Shown piece by piece: positions 8,030 to 16,364 of a stretch of 64,000 nucleotides of DNA. Origin of the DNA: Paraburkholderia phenazinium (GTDB taxonomy: Bacteria; Pseudomonadota; Gammaproteobacteria; Burkholderiales; Burkholderiaceae); NCBI RefSeq assembly GCF_900100735.1, contig NZ_FNCJ01000024.1, positions 1 to 64,000 of the forward strand. The letters run 5' to 3'. The notes under the pieces are model-generated. The model had not been told where the DNA came from. It worked only from the letters and a program-made list of their open reading frames with translations, and made no database searches. The number at the start of each line of letters is the position of its first letter. The first letter of the stretch is position 1. The position numbers and the translations under genes were made by a program.

Positions 8030-8698
8030 ATGACCACGCTACGCCTCATGGCCGTGCTCAACGCGGCGCTTGCTGTAGCCGCTTGCGCGAGCCACCCGGA
8101 TTCGATCGTCGATACGCCGATGCTGCCGCCGCTGGTCAGCGCGCCGCTCAACGTCAATACCCAAGGGGCGATCTATCAGGCAGGCTCCTCGCTGCTGCTA
8201 TACGAAACACCGCGTGCGCAGCACGTGGGCGATGTGCTGACGATCCGTCTGTCCGAGTCCTATAGCGGCAACAGCAGTGCCAACACGACGGCGAGCCGCA
8301 CCAGCGACATCACCGCGACGGCCGCCGATCAATCGACCAGCGCCGCTGCACGGCTCGCGCGGCTCTTCAACATCGGCTCGGCGGCGACGGACTTCAAGGG
8401 GCAGGGGGCGATGACCGACGTCAGCGGCATGACGGGCACGCTGGCCGTGACCGTGATCGGCACGATGCCGACCGGCAATCTGCTGGTGTCGGGTGAGAAG
8501 CTGATTGCGATGAACGGCAATCACGACCGCTTGAGACTGTCCGGTATCGTCAATCCGAAGGACATCGAAGCAGGCAACTATGTATCGTCCAGCAAGGTGG
8601 CGAATGCGAAGATCGAACAGGCCGGCCAGGGCATTGTCAGCGATTCGACCACTGTGGGCTGGCTGCAGCGGATGTTCCTGAGCGTGCTGACGTTCTAA
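8030..8698 (+). CDS. FlgH-like L-ring lipoprotein outside a flagellar locus
   Basis: 222 residues. The start is the ATG with GGAGG eight bases upstream. A signal peptide ends in the lipobox VAAC with Cys19. The body carries FlgH hallmarks: HVGDVLTIRLSES near the N terminus and, in the C-terminal half, LLVSGEKLIAMNG, LSGIVNPKDIEAGN and VSSSKVANAKIE. FlgH normally forms the outer-membrane L-ring of the flagellum. No other flagellar gene occurs in the window, so this is probably a second FlgH copy or a repurposed ring protein. Neighbours are small exported proteins and two OmpR-type regulators. Confidence 0.82.
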   Translation: MTTLRLMAVLNAALAVAACASHPDSIVDTPMLPPLVSAPLNVNTQGAIYQAGSSLLLYETPRAQHVGDVLTIRLSESYSGNSSANTTASRTSDITATAADQSTSAAARLARLFNIGSAATDFKGQGAMTDVSGMTGTLAVTVIGTMPTGNLLVSGEKLIAMNGNHDRLRLSGIVNPKDIEAGNYVSSSKVANAKIEQAGQGIVSDSTTVGWLQRMFLSVLTF

Positions 8699-8734
8699 TG
8701 CAGCCGCTGCAAGCGGCGGCCTCGGTTCGCACCG

Positions 8735-9478
8735 CTACGCGTCGGCAAACGGCGCGCAGCGCTCGGCTGCGCCGATTTCCCCATCCGGGACGAACACGTA
8801 GCCGCGTCCCCACACCGTCTGCACATAACGCGGCTCCGACGGGTCGACTTCGATCAGACGCCGCAAGCGCCAGATCGACACGTCGAGGCTGCGGTTGCGG
8901 TGCGCCTCGCTGTTGCCGTGCAGCTTCTCGAGCAGCTGCGCACGGGTGAGGACCGTCATGGCGTGCGTGACGAACACCTTGAGCATGGCAAATTCGCTCG
9001 AGCGCAGCGGAATGCGTTCGCCGTCGCGGCGCAGTTCGCGCGCCGGGAAGTTCACCTCGAAACGGCCGAAGCGATAGGGTGCACGGTTCTCCGGCGCGCC
9101 AGGCGCAATCGCGCCGCGCCGGCGCAAGACGGTGCGAATCCGTGCGACCAGTTCGCTCGGTTCGAAGGGCTTGCCGAGGTAGTCGTCCGCGCCGAGTTCG
9201 AGACCGATCACGCGGTCGATCACATCGGCGCGCGCCGTCAGCAGGATTACCGGAATGTCGTCGCCGGCCAGACGCAGCGCGCGCAGCGCACTGATGCCGT
9301 CCAGCTCCGGCATCATGATGTCGAGTACGACGAGTGCGGGCCGTTCGGTTTGCAGCTTGCGTTGCAGGGCCATGCCGTGCTCGAGCACGGCTACCGAGTA
9401 GCCGCGTCCCTGCAGATATTCGCGCACGAGATCGCGCACGACGGGATCGTCGTCGACGACCAGAATGGATTGGTTCAT
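8735..9478 (-). CDS. OmpR-family response regulator, no adjacent kinase
   Basis: 247 residues. The receiver domain (1-120) has Asp9-11, phospho-acceptor Asp53 (VVLDIMMPELDG), Thr81 and Lys103 (LGKPFEP). A winged helix follows, ending VQTVWGRGYVFVPDGE. It aligns residue for residue with the regulator at 5651-6391 through the receiver, so the pair probably arose by duplication. It faces the FlgH-like gene convergently and has no kinase next to it, so it may be driven by the kinase at 4329-5654 or by one elsewhere (inference). Confidence 0.88.
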   Translation of the reverse strand: MNQSILVVDDDPVVRDLVREYLQGRGYSVAVLEHGMALQRKLQTERPALVVLDIMMPELDGISALRALRLAGDDIPVILLTARADVIDRVIGLELGADDYLGKPFEPSELVARIRTVLRRRGAIAPGAPENRAPYRFGRFEVNFPARELRRDGERIPLRSSEFAMLKVFVTHAMTVLTRAQLLEKLHGNSEAHRNRSLDVSIWRLRRLIEVDPSEPRYVQTVWGRGYVFVPDGEIGAAERCAPFADA

Positions 9479-9611
9479 TCGGTCAATCTTAAGAGATACG
9501 CCGGGGTGCAGATAGCGCGTAATGCTTTCGAAACCTTTCCGGGGTAACGCGAAGCAAGCGTCTGCGCAGGGGCTGCCGGCGATGCGTGCATGCGGCGCGC
9601 CTGAGCCGGCC

Positions 9612-10244
9612 TCAGTTGATCTGCGAGGTCTGAAGAGTGGGCGGCCGTAACTCGGTCCGGTCGATCACCATCTTGTCGATCATGCCGCTCAACTTGACCG
9701 ACGCGTTCGAGAAGCGGTCCATGCCGAGTTCGCCCGTCTGATAGCGGGCGGTGACGAGAATGCGGCCTTGCTGCAGAAGTGTCAGGTCGATCACCGAAAG
9801 ATACTGGATCGGATTGTCGCTGAATGAGCGCCGGCCGTAATCGACCGACGCGCTGTAGACGAGGCGAGCCTCGCAGCTGGCGGGGGAGGTGCCCGGGTTG
9901 TAGACGTCCGAGCGGATGCCGCGCCGGTTGAGGGCGAGCTGCAAAGCCGGGACGAAATCGCCAACGGACACCATCTGGTTCACTTCGATGCACACCGCGC
10001 TGATGGACGCGGGCCGGCCGTTCACGAAGGTCGGCGACGAGTAGTTCGACGCGATGGCATAACCCGCCTGGATCACCGAGCCGGTGGCATCGGCTGCGGT
10101 GATCAGCGTCCACGCGCAGCCGTTCAGCCCGACGCAAAGCATGGCGGTGGTCGCGGCCCATACGCAGGACCGCCGTCCGATGGACCACGGCAAGCGGACG
10201 GTCCACAGAACAGCGGGAAGTCGCGATGAGCGCAAGCCGGTCAC
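9612..10244 (-). CDS. Lipoprotein of unknown function
   Basis: Up to 210 residues from a GTG start without a clear ribosome-binding site, so the N terminus is uncertain. A hydrophobic segment ends in VGLNGC with Cys43 as the probable lipidated residue. The mature part has two Cys (AVCIE and PASCEA) spaced as in lipoproteins I recall as the Sbal_3080 type, and a C-terminal region rich in beta-type sequence (YLSVIDLTLLQQGRILVTARY). It lies upstream of, and in the same direction as, the kinase-less regulator, so it may be part of the same envelope-stress cluster. Confidence 0.6.
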   Translation of the reverse strand: MTGLRSSRLPAVLWTVRLPWSIGRRSCVWAATTAMLCVGLNGCAWTLITAADATGSVIQAGYAIASNYSSPTFVNGRPASISAVCIEVNQMVSVGDFVPALQLALNRRGIRSDVYNPGTSPASCEARLVYSASVDYGRRSFSDNPIQYLSVIDLTLLQQGRILVTARYQTGELGMDRFSNASVKLSGMIDKMVIDRTELRPPTLQTSQIN

Positions 10245-10296
10245 GATGCAATACCTCGGCGTGTCGGGTCGAAAGCGGAACGCGGGGCGGGCACGC

Positions 10297-10791
10297 TTAG
10301 CGAGCCACGCGCAGGCGCAGCTCGCTGGGCCCCTGCACGCTGGCCGTGACGTTGATGCGGCGCTCGCCTGCGGTCACGACGAAATGCTGGCGCGTCGGCG
10401 TGTTGAGGTCATGCACGACGTTCGGAAAACAGGCGGCAATATCCGCGCCGAGTTCTTCGAGCGGGTCCGCGACGACGCCGTCGGCTTGCCAATGCGCGCG
10501 CCAATGGCAGTCGTAGCTATGGCTATTGGCGCGGCAATCGTCGGCGCTGGCGAGGCCGGGCAACTGCGCGGCTGGTTCGTTATGCAGCTGCTTGAAGTCG
10601 GGCGCGTCGACGATGTGCTTCAGTGCGGGACAGACATCGGCTGGCTCGGCGGACGGCGTCACCTGCACAGCCTGGGCGCCGAGCGACAGCAGCAACGCCG
10701 CGGCGCCAAGGGCCGCAGCGTGCGTGAAGGGGTAACGGCTCATCCGCGTGAGTCGTTGGGTCAAAGGACGGAGGCGGCGATCGAATGACAT
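10297..10791 (-). CDS. Secreted protein of unknown function
   Basis: About 164 residues from ATG 10791; another ATG at 10743 gives a tighter signal peptide (MSRYPFTHAAALGAAALLL, cut after AQA). No convincing ribosome-binding site separates the two. The mature domain has four Cys (DVCPAL, DDCRAN, YDCHW and AACFP), so disulfides in the periplasm are likely. It contains a DPLEEL segment and ends in a beta-rich stretch. I do not recognise the family. It is 52 bases upstream of the lipoprotein gene on the same strand. Confidence 0.55.
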   Translation of the reverse strand: MSFDRRLRPLTQRLTRMSRYPFTHAAALGAAALLLSLGAQAVQVTPSAEPADVCPALKHIVDAPDFKQLHNEPAAQLPGLASADDCRANSHSYDCHWRAHWQADGVVADPLEELGADIAACFPNVVHDLNTPTRQHFVVTAGERRINVTASVQGPSELRLRVAR

Positions 10792-10956
10792 GGGCGGGAA
10801 GTCCGGTAACGGTGAGTGGCGTGCGGGCCGCAGGGTAGTCGGCCCGCACGACAATCGTCGCCGCTGTGCGGTACTTTCAAAGCACGGAACAACCTGAGCG
10901 GTTCGCAAATGCTTTCGAACTGTTGTCGGGTATTTCAGGATGTTGCAGAGCGCCGC

Positions 10957-11730
10957 TCAGCCCAGCGTGAGTCCACCGTCGATGTGGATCACCTGGCCGG
11001 TGATGTGGCGCGCTTCATCGGAGAGCAGGAAGGCGATCAGCGCGGCGACATCGGCAGGCTCGGCCACGCGGCCAAGCGGTGTGGCAGCGGCGGCATGGGT
11101 CCAGACGGCGGCGTTGTCGGCGCTGGGGCCGCGGTCCTTGCGCGTATAACCCGGTGCGACGCAATTGACGGTGACGCCGTGCGGCGCCAGTTCGGCCGCG
11201 GCGGTCCTGGCGAGCGACTCGACGGCGGCCTTGACCGCGGCCGTTGCCGCGAAAGGAGCGTCGGCCCGATAGCGATGAGCGACGAATGAACTGATGGCGA
11301 CGATGCGGCCGCGCGGCGACGTCTCGAGGGCGGCGGAGGCGCGTTTGACGAGCGCGGCAAAGGCACCCGGCATCGCGGCGAAGGCTTCGTTGAAGGTGTC
11401 GGGGTCGAGCGTGCCGAGTGTCTGACGCTGCGCATGGCCCGCATTGGCGACCAGTTGATCGAGTGCGCCGAAGTGCGCAAGCGTCGTATGGACGAGGTGT
11501 TCGGCGGCACCGCGCTCGGCCAGGTCGCCGTGGACGGTGGCACAGTCGGCGCCGTGTGCCGAGCACTCGGCGCCGACGGCAGCGAGGCGTTCACGCGATG
11601 CCGTATCGGCGCCACGCGCGTGCAGCATCAAGGCGGTGCGCGGCGCGGCAAGGCGCCGGGCCAAGGCTGCACCGATGCCGGAGCCGGCACCGGTGATCAG
11701 CACCACGCGGTCGAATGACGGCGGGCTCAT
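10957..11730 (-). CDS. Short-chain dehydrogenase/reductase family protein lacking the usual Tyr
   Basis: 257 residues with the SDR cofactor motif TGAGSGIG (13-20), VANAG (94-98), the Ser region AISS (145-148) and the C-terminal VAPGYTR and GQVIHIDGG. In the active site Lys167 is present, but the YxxxK tyrosine position is Thr163 (TAAVK). The nearest Tyr is 154. Catalysis may therefore differ or be lost. The gene starts in the stop of the ABC transporter (ATGA, 11727-11730) and is translationally coupled to it. Substrate unknown. Confidence 0.8.
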   Translation of the reverse strand: MSPPSFDRVVLITGAGSGIGAALARRLAAPRTALMLHARGADTASRERLAAVGAECSAHGADCATVHGDLAERGAAEHLVHTTLAHFGALDQLVANAGHAQRQTLGTLDPDTFNEAFAAMPGAFAALVKRASAALETSPRGRIVAISSFVAHRYRADAPFAATAAVKAAVESLARTAAAELAPHGVTVNCVAPGYTRKDRGPSADNAAVWTHAAAATPLGRVAEPADVAALIAFLLSDEARHITGQVIHIDGGLTLG

Positions 11731-13478
11731 GCGGCGATTGCTTCGCCCGCACGCTCGACATCGAGCGTTTCTTCGTGGAACGCCGCGAGCGATTCGCGAT
11801 GCGCGACGCTGACGATCGCGGCCTTGGGCAGGCGCTCCATGAAGAGACGATAGACGCGCGCTTCGTTGTCGGAATCGAGGGCGCTGGTGGCCTCGTCGAG
11901 GAACAGGTAATCGGGCTTGTGCAGCAGCACACGAGCAGCAGCGAGACGCTGCTGCTCGCCCGGCGACATCATACGGGCCCAGTGCCCCGATTCATCGAGC
12001 CGGTCCACATAGTCTTCGAGGCGGCAGTTGCGCAGCGCTTCGCGGCACTCGTCGTCGGTGTAGGTTTCGGCGGACGACGGGTAGGTGAGCGCCGCTTTCA
12101 ACTTGCCGATCGGCATGTAGCTCTGCTGCGGAATGAACATCATGCGTGCGTTGACCGGCGCGTCGATCGAGCCGTCGCCGAACGGCCATAGTCCGGCGAG
12201 CGCACGCATCAAGGTGCTCTTTCCTGAGCCAGATGGTCCCCGCACGAGCCAGTGCGAGCCGGGCATGATCGCGATATCGCGGATCTGCGAGAGCGGGCTG
12301 CCGTTCGGCAGGGCGAGCGACAGACCGTTCGTGGTGAGCCGGTCTTCGTCGACGTAGTGCAGGTTGATCCCGCCATGCGCGGTGGCTGGCGAGACGGTTT
12401 CCTTGAAGTGCGACGCGTGTGTGACGCGTTTGAATTCACGCAGACGATTCACCGTAGCGCGCCAATCGACGAGGCTGCCGTAACTGTTGATGAACCACGA
12501 GAACGAGTCGCTGACGGTACCGAACGAGTTCCGGATCTGCATCAGCATGCCCATTGTGAGAGCGCCCGTGAAGTACTTGGGCGCGGCGACAATTAGCGGA
12601 AAAATGAACGCGATATTGCTGTAGAAGCTCATCACGAAGCTCAGGCGCTTCGTGTACTTCATCACGCGCCACCAGTTGTCGCGAATGCGCTGAAAGACAT
12701 TGCCCGCGGTGGCCCTTTCAGTCTCCTCGCCATCGTAAAACGCGATTTGTTCGGCGTTTTCGCGCACGCGGATCAGGCCGAAGCGAAAATCTGCCTCAAC
12801 TTTTTGCTGCTGGTAGGTAATCGAAACGAGCGGACGGCCGAGCTTGTAGATCATGTATGAGCCACCCAGCGCGTAGAGCGCGGCGACCCATACCATGTAG
12901 CCTGGAATGACGATCGGCATGCCACCCAGTGTCACAGTCAACGCCCCAGCCAAGGTCCAGAGGATGGTGACGAACGTAACGAGTGTGACGACCGTTGAAA
13001 GCAGGTCGAGCGTCAGCGAGAGGGTGCTGGTCGCGAATGACTGCAGGTCGTCGCTGATCCGCTGATCGGGGTTGTCAGCGAGCCGGTCGCGCTCGATTCG
13101 GTAGAAGGCGCCGTCACCGAGCCATTCTTCGAGGTAGCGGGTTGTGAGCCACTGGCGCCAGCGGAAGCCTAGCATCTGTCGCAGGTAGCGATCGTAGACA
13201 AAAAGCACGATCAACGCGGCCACGAGCACGGCCCAAACTATCATCAGGTGCGGGAAGTCCTTAACATCCTTGGCTTGCAGCATGTTGAAGAACTCGCCGC
13301 TCCAGGTGTTGAACTTGACGTTGATCCAGACGTTGATGAGGTTGATCGCGATGATCGTGACGAGCAGCCCCCATGCGATTTTCCATTCTTCAGAGACCCA
13401 GTAGGGCTTGATCAGGCTCCACGCGGAGATTTTCTCGTCGGGTTCTAGCGCGCTGGTGGGAGAGGTCTTGGGAGTCAT
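11727..13478 (-). CDS. ABC transporter, fused permease and ATPase (YddA/SbmA-BacA-like)
   Basis: 583 residues. The N-terminal half is a six-helix membrane domain of the SbmA/BacA/YddA type (WRQWLT...YLEEWL, TYQQQKVEADFRF). The C-terminal half is an ATPase with Walker A GPSGSGKST, signature MSPGEQQRLAAARV and Walker B YLFLDEATSALD. The start is the second ATG, which has AGGA seven bases upstream; the ATG six bases earlier overlaps that box. Relatives move peptides or very-long-chain lipids across the inner membrane, but the cargo here is not known. It forms an operon with the SDR downstream. Confidence 0.85.
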   Translation of the reverse strand: MTPKTSPTSALEPDEKISAWSLIKPYWVSEEWKIAWGLLVTIIAINLINVWINVKFNTWSGEFFNMLQAKDVKDFPHLMIVWAVLVAALIVLFVYDRYLRQMLGFRWRQWLTTRYLEEWLGDGAFYRIERDRLADNPDQRISDDLQSFATSTLSLTLDLLSTVVTLVTFVTILWTLAGALTVTLGGMPIVIPGYMVWVAALYALGGSYMIYKLGRPLVSITYQQQKVEADFRFGLIRVRENAEQIAFYDGEETERATAGNVFQRIRDNWWRVMKYTKRLSFVMSFYSNIAFIFPLIVAAPKYFTGALTMGMLMQIRNSFGTVSDSFSWFINSYGSLVDWRATVNRLREFKRVTHASHFKETVSPATAHGGINLHYVDEDRLTTNGLSLALPNGSPLSQIRDIAIMPGSHWLVRGPSGSGKSTLMRALAGLWPFGDGSIDAPVNARMMFIPQQSYMPIGKLKAALTYPSSAETYTDDECREALRNCRLEDYVDRLDESGHWARMMSPGEQQRLAAARVLLHKPDYLFLDEATSALDSDNEARVYRLFMERLPKAAIVSVAHRESLAAFHEETLDVERAGEAIAA

Positions 13479-13756
13479 GAGCATCCTGATGAAGCATAGT
13501 GGGCAGACCCACGGCGGTATTGCGAGCGTTGCCCGGACGACAAGCCCGTCAAGCGACCGACCGATTCTGGCGCGAGTGCCTTAAGCGAAAATTAACCGCC
13601 GGTGATGCAAGAAACCGCGCCACCGGCGCAGGCACCCGTTTTTCCCATTGTGCCAGCCCCCTCCTTACGACCACATTTCATTTGCCCCCTGTCAATGGGC
13701 CGCTCCCGCGGTTTGCGGCCGTCGCGCCTTTTATGGTCTAATGACCTTCGACGAAA

Positions 13757-13855
13757 CAGGGGTGCTTTGCGCGCGGGCCGTACGCCGCCGTGAGGCTGAG
13801 AGAGACCCTTTGCACCCGATCCGGGTAATACCGGCGCGGGAAGTTTCCGGAAGTA
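13757..13855 (+). promoter_or_regulatory. TPP riboswitch (thi box)
   Basis: The core elements are all present in order: CAGGGGTGC (13758-13766), GAGGCTGAGAGAGACCC (13792-13808), then TGCACCCGATCCGGGTAATACCGG ending in GCGGGAAGT (about 13811-13843). This is the standard thiamin-pyrophosphate aptamer. It lies about 210 bases upstream of thiO and should turn the thiOSGE operon down when TPP is plentiful. The remainder of the 13479-14066 gap holds no gene. An imperfect GC-rich inverted repeat near 13911-13934 may belong to the expression platform. Confidence 0.95.
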
Positions 13856-14066
13856 AAGCCATTCTTCCATTCCCCGCCGGGCAGCGTCCGTCACTGGATG
13901 TGCCTTTTGCCCGGCCGGCCTCGCCCGCCGGTTTCGTCCTTGGGTACGTGCGCTTGTTGCCGTACGGAAAGGATACGATGACCGCTCATTCTTCAGTTGA
14001 TTGCTTCGTTCGCCTGGTTCGTTCTCGCACGTTCCATGCGCCTCTGCACGCGCTCGCGGGACGGCG

Positions 14067-15221
14067 ATGAACGCACTCGCTCACACTCAACCCGATTTCG
14101 CCGTGATCGGCGGCGGCCTGTGCGGCCGGCTGGTCGCATGGCGTCTTGCCGGCGCCGGACATCGGGTGGCGTTATACGAACGCGGCGATGCCGCCGGCTC
14201 GCAGGCGGCGGCGTGGGTGGCTGCCGCGATGCTTGCGCCGCTCGCAGAAGCGGCCAGCGCTGAGGTGCTGATCACGCGGCTTGGCGCGACCTCGCTCGAC
14301 ACCTGGCCGCAAGTGCTGGCGGAGCTGCCCGAACCGGTGTTCTTTCAACGCAATGGCACGCTGGTCGTCTGGCATCACGCCGACCGCACGGAAGCGCCGC
14401 TGTTCGAACGCCGGGTGCGTTCGAACGCGCCGGCGGATCTGCTTGAAGGCGGCTTCGTCAGGTTATCGGCTGGTGAGCTAGGTACCACCGAGCCCGCGCT
14501 CGCCGGCCGCTTCACGCAAGGCTGGCTGCTGCCGCATGAAGGCCAACTCGACAATCGCCAGGTCCTTAGCGCCCTGGCGGCGGGCCTGGCCGAGCGCGGT
14601 GTGGAAACGCACTGGAATACGCCGGTCGACGAGCGCGCCATGCCGTCCGCGCGCGTAACGATCGATTGCCGCGGCCTCGGCGCGAAAGCGGTCATGCCCA
14701 CTTTGCGCGGCATTCGCGGCGAAGTCGCCCGCGTCCACGCCCCCGGCATTCACCTCACGCGCCCGGTGCGCCTGCTGCATCCGCGCTACCCGCTGTATAT
14801 CGCGCCGAAGCAGGACGACCTTTACGTGATCGGCGCCACCGAGGTGGAAGGCGAGGACATGTCACCTGTCAGCGTGCGCTCTGCGCTGGAATTGCTGAGT
14901 GCGGCGTTCTCGGTCCATCCGGGTTTCGGCGAGGCGCGCATACTCGAATTGAACTCGCAGTGCCGCCCGACCTTGCCGGACCACCGTCCGGCACTCGTGT
15001 GGGATGGCGCGCAGACCTTGCGCGTGAACGGCCTGTACCGGCACGGTTACATGATCGTGCCCGAAGTCGCGGACGAAGCCGCACGTTTTGCCGCCGCGCT
15101 GCTCGATGGACGCATCGGCGATGCCGACGCCTTTGCCGACTGGCGGCGCGATGCCCGCTGGAGCGAGCTGTTTCAGCTTGCCCGGCTCGACCCACAGGAT
15201 TGCTCGCAGGAGCCGGCGTGA
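14067..15221 (+). CDS. thiO: Glycine oxidase ThiO
   Basis: 384 residues. A FAD-dependent oxidase that makes the imine of glyoxylate from glycine, the unit used for the thiazole of thiamin. It has the Rossmann motif FAVIGGGLCGRLVAW at the N terminus, and GLYRHGYMIVPEVAD plus VIGATEVEGED in the C-terminal half. The start at ATG 14067 places the FAD motif near residue 12 as usual; the longer frame adds 22 residues without homology. It is the first gene behind the TPP riboswitch and is followed by thiS. Confidence 0.88.
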   Translation: MNALAHTQPDFAVIGGGLCGRLVAWRLAGAGHRVALYERGDAAGSQAAAWVAAAMLAPLAEAASAEVLITRLGATSLDTWPQVLAELPEPVFFQRNGTLVVWHHADRTEAPLFERRVRSNAPADLLEGGFVRLSAGELGTTEPALAGRFTQGWLLPHEGQLDNRQVLSALAAGLAERGVETHWNTPVDERAMPSARVTIDCRGLGAKAVMPTLRGIRGEVARVHAPGIHLTRPVRLLHPRYPLYIAPKQDDLYVIGATEVEGEDMSPVSVRSALELLSAAFSVHPGFGEARILELNSQCRPTLPDHRPALVWDGAQTLRVNGLYRHGYMIVPEVADEAARFAAALLDGRIGDADAFADWRRDARWSELFQLARLDPQDCSQEPA

Positions 15222-15293
15222 GCGTTGCGGCCACTGCCGCAGCGAGCGCCGGGCCAGTTGCCTGGGACATCGATTGAACCGTATCTGAACACC

Positions 15294-15491
15294 ATGGACA
15301 TTCATATCAATCAGAAGCCGTTGTCGCTCCCCGAGGGGGCGACCGTCGCCGACGCGCTCGCCGCCTTCGGCGCGCGCCCGCCGTTTGCGGTTGCGCTGAA
15401 CGGCGACTTCGTGGCGCGTGGCCAGCACGCGGCGCGCGCGCTGCAGGCGGGCGACAAGCTCGACGTCGTGCAACCTGTCGCCGGCGGCTAA
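15294..15491 (+). CDS. thiS: Sulfur carrier protein ThiS
   Basis: 65 residues with a ubiquitin-like fold. It ends in the diagnostic Gly-Gly (VVQPVAGG), which is adenylated and then thiocarboxylated to supply sulfur for the thiazole ring. The pattern MDIHINQKPLSLPEGATVAD and VALNGDFVAR is typical. The start is the ATG directly before DIHINQK; the longer frame is not conserved in kind. It sits between thiO and thiG, its functional partner. Confidence 0.9.
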   Translation: MDIHINQKPLSLPEGATVADALAAFGARPPFAVALNGDFVARGQHAARALQAGDKLDVVQPVAGG

Positions 15492-15548
15492 GCAGTGGCC
15501 GCCGGCGGCTAAAAGCGGCCGCGTATCGCCAGAGACAAGGATTTACAC

Positions 15549-16364
15549 ATGACTTCTCCCACTCCCGCCGACGCGCTCACGCTGTACGGCGAAACCTTCG
15601 CAAGCCGGGTGCTGCTCGGCACCTCGCGCTATCCGTCGCTGCAGTCGCTGTCGGACTCGATCGACGCCGCCAGGCCCGGCATGATCACGGTCGCGCTGCG
15701 CCGGCAGATGAACGAAGGCGGAGCCGAAGCCGGCTTCTTCGATCTGCTCAAACGCCATGGAGTGCCGCTGTTGCCGAATACGGCCGGCTGCCAGAGCGTC
15801 GGCGAGGCGGTCACGACGGCGCATATGGCGCGTGAAGTGTTCGAAACCGACTGGATCAAGCTGGAACTGATCGGCGACGACTACACGCTGCAGCCCGATC
15901 CGGTCGGCCTGATCGAAGCCGCCGCGCGGCTGGTGAAGGACGGCTTCAAGGTGTTGCCGTACTGCACCGAGGATCTGGTGATTGGCCGGCGCCTGCTCGA
16001 TGCCGGCTGCGAGGCGTTGATGCCGTGGGGCGCGCCGATCGGCACCGGCAAAGGCGTGATCAATCCATACGGCTTGCGCGTATTGCGCGAGCGGCTGCCG
16101 GACGTGCCGCTGATCGTCGACGCGGGGCTGGGCGTGCCGTCGCACGCTGCCCAAGTGATGGAGTGGGGCTTCGACGGCGTGCTGCTGAATACGGCGGTGT
16201 CGCAGGCGACCCATCCCGACGCGATGGCCCGCGCCTTCGCGCTGGGCGTCGAAGCGGGCCGCCAGGCCTACCTCGCTGGTCCGATGGCCGAACGCGAAAC
16301 CGCTCATGCGAGCACGCCGGTGGTCGGCATGCCGTTCTGGCATCAGGATGGGAGCGCGACATGA
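15549..16364 (+). CDS. thiG: Thiazole synthase ThiG
   Basis: 271 residues, a TIM-barrel enzyme that condenses 1-deoxy-D-xylulose 5-phosphate, dehydroglycine and ThiS thiocarboxylate into thiazole phosphate. Lys104 in WIKLELIGDD is the Schiff-base lysine. The phosphate-binding loops PWGAPIGTGKG and DAGLGVPSHA are present, as is LLNTAVSQA. Length is normal. A ribosome-binding site (AGAGACAAGG) precedes the ATG. Its stop overlaps the start of thiE by four bases. Confidence 0.95.
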   Translation: MTSPTPADALTLYGETFASRVLLGTSRYPSLQSLSDSIDAARPGMITVALRRQMNEGGAEAGFFDLLKRHGVPLLPNTAGCQSVGEAVTTAHMAREVFETDWIKLELIGDDYTLQPDPVGLIEAAARLVKDGFKVLPYCTEDLVIGRRLLDAGCEALMPWGAPIGTGKGVINPYGLRVLRERLPDVPLIVDAGLGVPSHAAQVMEWGFDGVLLNTAVSQATHPDAMARAFALGVEAGRQAYLAGPMAERETAHASTPVVGMPFWHQDGSAT

